From: Metallyticus violacea
Lineage: Eukaryota > Arthropoda > Insecta > Mantodea > Metallyticidae
Assembly: GCA_030762175.1 (NCBI GenBank)
Contig: CM060842.1
Coordinates: 43,867,501 to 43,931,500, forward strand
Length of the DNA: 64,000 bases
Direction of reading: 5' to 3'
A model generated the notes under the pieces. The model had not been told where the DNA came from, did no database searches, and was given only the letters and a program-made list of their open reading frames with translations. The position numbers and the translations under genes were made by a program. Below, piece by piece: positions 49,002-58,142 of the stretch; the stretch's first letter is position 1, and every line of letters starts with the position of its first letter.

Positions 49002-49469
49002 ATAGAAAATAAGAATTACTAATAAAATTTAAATAATATTTTTATTTAATAGAAAATAAGAATTTACATACAAGCATTACGTTATTTGCCATGAAAAATT
49101 TCAAAGTTTAGGATAACATTTTAGAATACTTATAAGAAAGAGAAGAAAGTGTAATATCTGCTTCTTGCCTTTTGTAAACATCTGTATTATTTTATTATAA
49201 TTTATCATTCATTTAAATGGCTTCAATCATTAAAGTCATTTGCAGAATAAGGCATGTCGAATATTGCTACATGCGTTGTCAAAGTTCGGAGAGAGAGGGG
49301 CAAGCGCCAATATTCCTGAGGAGGAAAGAGAGACGAAAAAGACGGTGAAATACGAATGAAAACTGCTCAATATCGCGAAGTTCTTATCCTGACTTGCAGG
49401 ATCGGGGGAGGGGAAGCGATTTACCTGTAAGAGGAGATCAGCAGTATTGGATTCATAATATTGCAAGAG

Positions 49470-50023
49470 CTAAAGGGACTGTTTCTAATCTCGTGCAAAA
49501 ATACTTTTTTTAATCGTTTTATCTGTCAACATAATCTCCTTTCAAATCACCCATTCCAGCGAATTTCAAATTTGTTTATCCCAGCCATAAAATCCAATTT
49601 CTTCAGCTCTTCCAATATTGTTTCGGTAACAGCCTCTATTTCTTTCATGCTAGCCAATTCTTCGTGTGAGAACAGGAAGTGATCCGAGGAGTCACATTTG
49701 GAAAGTAGGGTAATGACAGATGGATTTCATATTCAATACCTCTTTTTGAGATCGCAATCGCAGACACATTATTGCGTTGAAACAGAACAAATGAGGATGA
49801 TTTTAATCGCGTCATTTAATTGCTCCAGTAGTTCTTGGTTATGGTTTTGCCCTTTTTCAATTAAAATTACTTGGTGGCAATCCCAAAACACAGTTATCAT
49901 CTTCTTTCCTGCTGAGGGAATGGTTTTTGCATTCTTCGCAGTGCTTTTATCGTTTTCATTGCTACTTCGTTTCCGACGAACGCATCTTTCGTCGATGACA
50001 CACACCGTTTCTCTGAAACTCAC
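49470..50023 (-). pseudogene. Mariner transposase relic fragment
   Basis: A minus-strand frame contains KTIPSAGKKMITVFWDCHQV, then ILIEKGQNHNQELLEQLND, the middle of a mariner transposase. Further on, in another frame, SDHFLFSHEELASMKEIEAV and EELKKLDFIAGINKFEIRWN represent the C-terminal part. The HDNAPAH motif between them is deleted. No inverted ends were found. Confidence 0.75.
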
Positions 50024-51450
50024 TTACATTCTAATTAAACGGCTCCAAATCTTGCGTGGAAGTGGTAACTAGTCTTTTTTCTGGTCATAGTTAGCAAACG
50101 CCCTACTTTACCTCACTGATACCTTTTAAATTTGATTGGGCCAAATACTATGCATCCCATTCCCAGAAAGGTTCCAGCTTCAAAAGTCTCCTCCATCTTC
50201 GGTCTCCGATCTCTCAGTCCCAGTCTTGATTTTTTTTTTTTTTCAAAAATGGTCTGCATTCGCACGTGCTCGTTCAGCAACATTTAAACACAAAACACAC
50301 CAAACTAAACTATCTATACCATTCTAAGCAAAAATACAGATTATCTAGTTCTGTCCCTTTCAAAAAATAATATTTTAATCATCATATACCACATGAATTA
50401 AACTTTAAGTCCTGCTCCGTCCCCACACTATAAATTTCTATTAAAATTGATTTCTCCATCTTTTTCACGCAGCGCATAAGTCCCGTTTTCGTAAAGGGTT
50501 ATAAGTATAGATTACATCATTATGACATTTTGTTCTGTATTTACTATTGTTGCTATAATGTTGAAATATGTACCCCTTCTAGGATTTCAGAATTTTCTCT
50601 ATGACGTATAACACAGTGCATTCGGCTAGTTGCCTTAAAAGTCATCTCTGCCGATTCTATATTTTTGGTTCGTTGTCTTATCAGAGACAAAAACACCGAA
50701 CCAATGAGGATAGTAATGTTTTATTTATAAACGAAATTCTTCTTTCTCCATTTTGAACGCTTATATACAAATTTAAGCAAGAAAATACGAAGCTCTCAAG
50801 CACATAATAAGTAAATGTTTATAACCATATACATTAACCCTAAACCACCGCCACGTTGCCAAGGTAACATTGAATACTATCTAATCTAACTTTCGAACAA
50901 CCCCCTTATAATGCTGAAGGATATAAGACTTGCAAGGTAGAAATGGAGATAAAACTGTACAGTACATTTCGGATTAAAATATAAATATCTAACTAAACTA
51001 AATCAAATAAGTTCAGTAGGCATCAATGCAACGGGAGTTGTATAAACTAAAAAGTGGTTTAACCTTCAAACGTTTGGGGAGGTCACGAGTAAGCTGAAAT
51101 GCAGAAAGTGCGTTCTTTGTTAAGTTCTATCATTTCACCGTCAGAAAAATTGCTGAGTTTGCTGTAGTGCAGAGTGGCGGCTAAATCTGACTTGCCGTAC
51201 AGACAATCCAAACATTGGCTGCAGTCACTTCTCCTTCTACGAACGCCAATGGAGACAGCCGAGCCCAAGTGCAACAAATACAGACGTGCAGAAAAGTCAC
51301 ACAGTACAGAAACGAGCAACTGTAAGCCAAAAATGAACTTTTTGGAATACGTGTTAAACTGTAATGTAGCATTGTAACACGTAAAGTAAATAATAATCAA
51401 AGGGGAAAAGCCATACACCTTTGCTTTCAACATTGTAAGTTTTGCATATA
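50024..51450. other. No gene seen
   Basis: AT-rich with short T runs. Frames around 51083-51601 run into the mariner end or overlap on both strands, and they look non-coding. Confidence 0.55.
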
Positions 51451-51584
51451 CAGAGGGTGACAAAAAATGTATACACGCTTCAAGCAAAAAAAAAAAAGGG
51501 GGTGTTAATATAACAAAATTGAATTCACACAAACAGAAAGGGATGAGCATTAATCTTCTTAGACTTTTACAGTTATAACAGTTA

Positions 51585-51800
51585 CTAAAAATGTCCACCA
51601 TCGGCGTCGATACACTTCTGAGTACGTTGAACTACTAATTGAGCAACGTTTGCGAAAGTGTCCTCAGCGATTGCAGCACGTGCCGTTTCAATTTCTTCCT
51701 TAAGTGCTACCAGTGTAACTGGTATACAACATCCTTAAGAGTTCCCCATAGGTAGAAGTCCAACGGAGTTAGATCCGGAGAACGCGATGCAAACCTCCTC
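51585..51800 (-). pseudogene. DD41D-type mariner transposase C-terminus
   Basis: The N-terminal VEVQRQ lies next to the third catalytic motif RSPDLTPLDFYLWGTLKDVV because everything between is deleted. A second frame then runs open to the natural end: ALKEEIETARAAIAEDTFAN, then QRTQKCIDADGGHF-stop. It lost a larger internal segment than copy 1. Confidence 0.85.
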
Positions 51801-52111
51801 TTCCTATTGCCTTTGAACTTCAACAACATTCTCGGTTTTCCATTGCCACTTCAACATTGCTTTCCCCTGTTCAAACGATAATCTTGGCTCCATTTTGTTG
51901 TAGCAACGCTAGCACAACGTAATGTGAGTCACATCTGTTTACAGAACATCATACGATAATCTTCTTTCATTTGTTCATTGTTGATTTACGATTATCTTTG
52001 CTTCATTTGTTCATTGTTTATTTGCCCGTCACGTCGCAACGTTATCATAATGTATGTGAGTCACATCTATTTATAGAACATCATACTAGACACTACTGTT
52101 TTTCGGTTCAC

Positions 52112-52164
52112 TTTTTTTTAATAGTGTTCAACGCCCGTTTTTATTTCTGGGGCACCACAGGCAG
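52112..52164 (-). mobile_element. Nested SINE-B 3' fragment with target duplication
   Basis: Only the last ~53 bp of SINE-B are present (reverse complement: CTGCCTGTGGTGCCCCAGAA, GGGCGTTGAACACTATT, A tail). It is flanked by TTTCGGTTCAC (52101-52111) and TTTCGTTCAC (52165-52174). The mariner copy at 24.9-25.6 kb has the uninterrupted sequence TTCCGGTTCAACTTTGAA at this point. Confidence 0.85.
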
Positions 52165-52390
52165 TTTCGTTCACTTTGAAATATATTAAATAGATATCTA
52201 CTGTGAAAGTGTGTTTACATTTTTGGCACTCTCGGTATATACTTTTTAAACTTAAGCTAAGCTAAGCTAAGCTAACCTGACTTAAATGTGCAAACTGTGC
52301 GTTGTTTTAGCACTAAAAAGTTAATGTATAAAGTAAATATGTAACATTTATTATATTTAAACAGTGTAGACAAATTATGAACATTAAAAA

Positions 52391-52470
52391 AGCATTAGCA
52401 GGGTTCCAACTCTCTACCTTCCCAACATTAACCCGACGCTCTTTCCAACTGAGCTATCAAGCGGGTATAC
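52391..52470 (-). repeat. tRNA-Ile-like pseudogene or SINE head
   Basis: The reverse complement reads TGATAGCTCAGTTGGAAAGAGCG (canonical D arm and A box, shown in part), an anticodon loop TTAATGT consistent with AAT (Ile), and a degenerate B box AGTTGGAACCC, then a T6 run (Pol III-type stop) about ten bases later. The acceptor halves do not pair and the anticodon stem has mismatches, so it is not a working tRNA. Confidence 0.55.
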
Positions 52471-53105
52471 TGAATGTGGTAACTATCTGACTGTATATGT
52501 TTTAACTGTACCTGGAAATCGATCTCGGCTTTCTCCGATGGCATTCGTGAAAGGGGGCGTGACTGGAACCAATACTTCTTTGGTCTGTATGGATAAACCT
52601 AAATGTGTTGCAGAGACAAAGACAAGTCATCATCAAGTAGCACAGACTGTGACATGGTGTTGAGACAAGGGAATACGATACAGGAATGAAGGTTTTTTTA
52701 CAGCAATGAGAACATTGTGCGGAACACGGCGATGACGTTGAGTAATTTTAAAACAAGCCCTCCGGAAATACTTTCAGTGATGTAACGACCCAGGGCTAAG
52801 TGTGTGTGGAGAATTAAAGAGGATTAGGAACTGAGCACTTCCAGGCACACTTTTTTTTTCTTCCTGCAGTAGAGTTGGGTACTTTTTGCACATACCTCGT
52901 ATAACGCTCCTTTGTTAACGGAGACTGCTACTTCAATCAAATACACGGGTTTTTAGATCTCCCTTATGGATATGGCCGTCTGGAAGTTTACAGATCTGAA
53001 TACTGCAGCAGTAACCTGCAATGACATCACACTGAATCACAAGGTCAGCTTCGTGTGCGGTATTTGTTCTTTAATTGTTGCGCTTTTAGTGGATTTACTA
53101 AATAG

Positions 53106-53155
<50 letters not shown>

Positions 53156-53939
53156 CCGTGCCAGGTTCTGTATCGAACTATATTAGCTATAAATATGTTC
53201 CATGTTTCTTCTTTCCTAAGGATGCTTATGAACATGAATTCCTTAGTTCCAAATCAGAGGCACATAGTGCAGCAGTTAACATATGAAGCATTAGAAAATT
53301 ATAATGTAAGTGTCTGTGACTGTTGTTTCTTCGTTTCACTTGTGCTAATGAGCAAAACATGTATGGAATATACAGCTGAACAATTACGAAAAGTCAAGGA
53401 CCATCTTGTTTCGACTTCAGGAAAGAAAATAAAAATTGGTTAAAACACCAGTAGTCGCCCAATACCTACTATTAAAAAGGAACATGAAATGTAGCAGAAG
53501 TCAGCAGGAAATGCGAGTTTATTGGAAGCTATCAATCCACACGCTAAACCTCTAAAAGCGATTGAATTTTAGCGTAGCAGGAAGGAGTGGTGAGGTTGGT
53601 GGTGACATCACGGTAGTTGCCAACAGCAAGAAATGCACTAGATTGCAATGAAGTTGAAACAGTGCGAAAAGTGTGTCGGACACTTCTGAAGTGTAGATTT
53701 AAGGCAGTGTTGTTATAGTTAACTTAACGAACATCTAACCTAACATAAGAAGATACTTTCTAATACAGGAATGCTCTAAAACTTAAATACAATCTAAGAG
53801 TTGACTTTTAAGACAGTTGAGCAGCACGCGTTCTAATAAACAAATTAACCCACAGGTTAGGTTTAGGTTAACGCGTTTCATTCGTAAACTTCACTTGAAT
53901 AGGTTGGCGAAAAGGAATGACCTTCATACTTCCAATAGA
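52471..53939. other. No gene seen; (TTA)n at 53107-53155
   Basis: It contains a 49-bp (TTA)n tract. The frames at 52966-53443 are partly translated repeat, and the 82-codon frame at 53195 matches nothing I know. Confidence 0.55.
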
Positions 53940-54106
53940 GTCGGTTGTGGTGATATAGTGTTAACCATTCTTGGTCTCGTAGACCCAATATTGCGGGTTC
54001 AATCCTGGCCAGACTCGATGGATTTTTGGGCATAAAAAGCCTAAATATGGCTTCTTCGTGTAGATTTACGACACGTAAAAATCTTAAGCCTGAAAGAAGA
54101 GGAGGC
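53940..54106 (+). mobile_element. SINE-A copy, 3'-truncated and internally deleted
   Basis: The tRNA-like head is complete (GTCGGTTGTGGTGATATAGT; B box TGCGGGTTCAATCCTGG). The body lacks about 35 bp around the CTTCGGAAGG motif and stops at CTTAAGCCTGAAAGAAGAGG. The last ~100 bp of the family, including the tail, are missing, which points to later deletion. Confidence 0.85.
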
Positions 54107-55056
54107 ATAAAGACATAAACTCTTAATTCATCCTTATTTATTTGGCAACCACAACTTTTGATAGCTCTGCACCAGATTCGCTGTTTCCAGTTTATGTTGG
54201 TGAGCATTCCTTGATGGTGTGAATTAGCATTCTGTAGTACTGTAGTTTGTAGCAAACTACCGAGAGGCTATAAAGATTCTGTATCCCAGATACATGAGTA
54301 AGAAACATTGGAGAAACAGCAAGGAAAAAGACTTTAAACGTTAAAACGGCAGAAAGATTTACGAGAAAAAGCAAAAAAATATTCAATAGAAATAACTTTA
54401 GATCGAATTATCATTATAAGCATTTTTACAAAGCTTAGAATTATGACCATTGGACTGCGTATAGATGTTTTTTAATGTTTATTTTTTTAAGTTAAGTAAC
54501 ATTTTCTGTTATTTTAAGTTTTAAGAGGTTACCAATTCCGCCCGATACCAGCTCTTTGAATATTTCACGATAAACTAAAAGCAAATAGTTTGACATTCCC
54601 GGTTTGAATCTACGTCAAGCTTTGAGAGATGTTTTCTTCCGAAACTCTTAAAGTATAAATGAAGTTTAGCTATTAGTATTATAAAAGGACATTGATTATA
54701 TTGTTGAGCACCTTTCAAGCAAACAAAGGGAACATACTTCAGGTTAATTCCAATCTCATGCGTAATCTTCGCGCCATTGTGTTGTCAGTTATGGTACAAA
54801 CCTGTTAACTGTAATAATTAAAAGGCATTTCTGCTTTACGGTCTGAAAAATATTTAAAATACTATAGCGGGAATATAATAATCAGACACGGCATAATATT
54901 CTGAACCATTAATTAACACTGTAGTCTCATTACTAGTCGTAAACTAAATACAAGCTAAACAAAGAGATTGACGTAATGTTCTTTCAAAACATATAAACAA
55001 AACAGTCCCGCAGTCTTGCATTGCGGATAGATTGGTGTCTGTGTTCACTTCTGCTT
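54107..55056. other. No gene seen
   Basis: AT-rich. Minus-strand frames at 53878-54386 partly overlap the SINE and are non-coding. Confidence 0.6.
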
Positions 55057-55069
55057 AAAGTATTAAGAG

Positions 55070-55360
55070 TTGATTTGTTTTATTTATGAACGTTCTTTAA
55101 CATCTCAGGTCATCAGCATTCCATTCAATTCAGGGCGTGAAACGGCCGGTAAATTTTGTTCAGAGGCCTCTTTTTTCAGGTTTGAGGTTCTTTTACATGC
55201 CGCAAATCTACGACAGGGACCCATGGCTTTACTTCCCTTCCGAAGTAACCCGTACGTATTATTTTTATGCCCTAAAAATCCATTGATCCTGACCGGGATT
55301 GAACCCGCGATCTTGGGTTTAGGAGGCAAGTATGGTTACCACTAGACCACCAGGGCCGAC
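55070..55360 (-). mobile_element. SINE-A copy, full length
   Basis: Complete minus-strand copy from the tail (TTGATTTGTTTTATTTATGA) to the head end GGGCCGAC. A possible eroded target duplication is AAAGTATTA at 55058 and AAAGTATCA at 55362. Confidence 0.9.
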
Positions 55361-55374
55361 AAAAGTATCACGTG

Positions 55375-57820
55375 AAGCTAGTAAAAGTGTTTTTCTTTAT
55401 TCATACCATTGTAACTATGCGAAGTGTTGTACAGTTTAAGTAGCAAAAATATAAATAAATAGTGCGCGCTTTTAAAACGATTATCTTGTCCAACAAGTGT
55501 CAACTTCTCAAGAATTCAAGAATCGATCATTGCCGCTTACTCTGATGTGCAGTGTTCCCGTCCGCACACACTCAGTTAGTTTGGCAAGGCATTACGCACA
55601 GTAATTGGCTGATAGTCATATGCCACACACTTTTGCTCAAGCGTAGTACATGCATTACTGAAACTGCAGTTTCTAATTTGGTTAAACTTACAGTTTCGTA
55701 AAAGTTCTAATACATAATTTCTTTATAACATTTTCTTCAATTATATTGTTGCTACATATTAAAACATATAAATTAGTAAAATTGCAGAAATACATTTAAA
55801 TTGTAATTTTCAGAAAGATCTCCCGAGTTATTCCAGTGTTTAGATTTTACTTTCGTTTAATAAGATGTAAGAAAATGCCGCATTTGAATCTGTAAGGCGG
55901 TTTTTTGTTTTTTTGTTGTTTTTTTTAATCCTTGACAATGTCGTTGCCCCTTTCTCTTTATTTAAAATGCTTTCAATTGAGCTGACAAATGAAAATCATA
56001 ATCTAGATGCGCGATGGCAGTGAAGGAACAAACACGAGCAAACAGTACAAATTAATTATTTTTCACAAATGAGTATATAATATAATTTAATATATACAAC
56101 TTTCACTAATTTTTAAACGAGAAAAATAATAACATATATATATTTGTGTGTATTTCAATTACTTAAATATTCTAATTCAACTATTCGTCGTTTCAAAAGA
56201 AAGCTTGGAAATGTACACATAAAATGTAAATTTTGTGAAAGAATATAGGTTTTGTGGCATATTTACTACATCGCAAACTACTCAAGTTTTTATTATTACT
56301 ATATCTTTTCGAATCACGGAATGCCGAGTAAATTTCTCTGGGGAAAATTAGAACCTTTGGTGGTATTACTTATGCTAAACCTTCTCTCCTTGACGCCGCA
56401 ATCGGTTTATATTCAAATCCAGGTAAGACGAGGGTTTCCTATTTCGATATCACAACAGGTAGTCTAGGGGGGCCTTGCTACCAGCTTTAAGAGCATTAGC
56501 GGTTGGCCAGAGACGTTTGCGGAGGAGGACGAAATTAACCACTTCATCTTCTCAACAGAGAAGGCTATGTTCTCTCAGCAACTTAATATGCAGAGGGACG
56601 CCATGTCGTCTTGCAGAAAGCAAGGGGCTCATTCTGGGAGAAGCTGAAGAGGAACCAGACCTTTAATGAAATTATTTCCATACTTAGAGAAACAAAAAAA
56701 AAGTAAGAAAGGAATGGCGACCGCAGATATTCATTAAAATGCTAATTACGAGGGAAAACTTAATGAACTGTGTTGTAATACGCGCTGAGAAATAAGAAAG
56801 AAAACCTTGTAGCGGAAAGAAAGAGAATTTGTTGAACCTGTTACGATTCTTGTTGCAGTAAACTAATTTTACTTTTCAACTCTGTAAGGTATGTTGATAG
56901 TATGCGACAAATAATGGCCAGGTGGAATCCAATTTGGTTTTCCGCTCAAATAAATGCCTGCCGACAAAGAAAGTAACAACCAACTCATTTCGAAACCTCA
57001 GTCAAGATTAGCATTAAGGTAAACCTATACCTCTGGAAATAGAATTTACAAAATAAATACAAACTAATAAGGGACTTTATGAGGATAAGGATCATATGGC
57101 AGGTTGAATGTAAGTCAGTTTGGTTGGCATTGAGAGAGTACCGCTCCTAGAATGCTTGTGATGTGATTTATGAAAGATTAATTCTCCGTAACAGACAAAA
57201 CACTGGCAGCGTGGCAATCGTACATCACTAACTATATGAGACAAGTAGAAGGTTCCAACTACCATATTGCAATCCATACAATTGCATATGGATTTATTTA
57301 TTCATTCATCAAAACTAATGTACGTGATGCAATGTAGTATTCTATAAATCATAAAGGAAGCTTCAGTAGAACCAGACCAGAGTCAAGAATTTCCACCCCC
57401 TCTAGTCGAAGAATTTCCCCAGCTCGTCAAATATGTATCATTTCTTCCTTGCCAGAGAAACACTTTTCCCCTTCCATAAACGTTAGTGCGTAAACGCAAG
57501 TTTTAAAAGTTCAATGCAATTGCTGGAAACAACTTACGTTTCTTAATAATGACGTTGTGCACAACATGTTGCAGCAGTATAAATCTAACAAGCGTTAGAC
57601 ATGCAACAGAAATGCGGCAATGGACATATTGTTTATTTTCTGTCATGTTTTTATTAATGCTTTGTGTCCGCTTCTTTCAAGCTGACAAAATTAGTGCAGT
57701 AGTAGTTGATGGTAATCAGTTGAGTTTGATTTTTAAGGAGAGTGCATATTATTAATAATTGGTTGGCATGGATAAATTTATGATAAAAGAATGTAAAGCA
57801 ACAGAATCAAATGGTGTAGA
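55375..57820. other. No gene confirmed; GC-richer open frames at 56380-56670
   Basis: AT-rich apart from 56380-56670, where two plus-strand frames overlap. One, 56469-56645, runs 57 codons including GWPETFAEEDEINHFIF and looks protein-like, but has no recognised homologue or defined start. It could be an exon or a relic. Confidence 0.4.
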
Positions 57821-57835
57821 TCTATCAGAGTTTGA

Positions 57836-58127
57836 TTTAATTTGTTTTATTTACGGACGCTCTTTAACATCTCAGGTCATTAGCGTTCCATCCAATTCAG
57901 GGCGTGAAACGGCCGGTAAATTTTGCTCGGAGGTCTCTCTTTCAGACTTGAAGTTCTTTACCGTGCCGTGAATGTACGACACGGGACCCACGGCTTTACT
58001 GCCCTTCCAAAGGAAGCCATACTTAGAATTTTATACGCCCGAAAAAATCCATCGACCCTGACCGGAATTGAACCAGCGATCTTGGGTTTGCGAAGCAAGG
58101 TTACCAATATACCACCAGGACCGACTG
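57836..58127 (-). mobile_element. SINE-A copy, full length with 15-bp target duplication
   Basis: Complete minus-strand copy from the ATTTGTTTTATTTACGGACG tail to the head end ACCAGGACCGAC. It is flanked by TCTATCAGAGTTTGA (57821-57835) and TCTATCAGAGTCTGA (58128-58142), 14 of 15 identical. The open frames across it are fortuitous. Confidence 0.95.
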
Positions 58128-58142
58128 TCTATCAGAGTCTGA

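Larger units (their letters stand above)
51451..52235 (-). mobile_element. DD41D-type mariner deletion derivative, copy 2 (785 bp) with nested SINE-B
   Basis: Its ends match copy 1 (24854-25602): left CAGAGGGTGACAAAAAATGT and right, reverse-complemented, CCGAGAGTGCCAAAAATGTA. TA flanks both sides (51449-51450 and 52236-52237). Most of the transposase is deleted. It contains an imperfect ~125-bp tandem duplication (about 51895-52090) and a nested SINE-B fragment. Confidence 0.9.

Noticed and set aside
52253..52275. AGCTA tandem units as a telomeric repeat
   Set aside because: Only about four units, and the motif is not the insect TTAGG telomere repeat.
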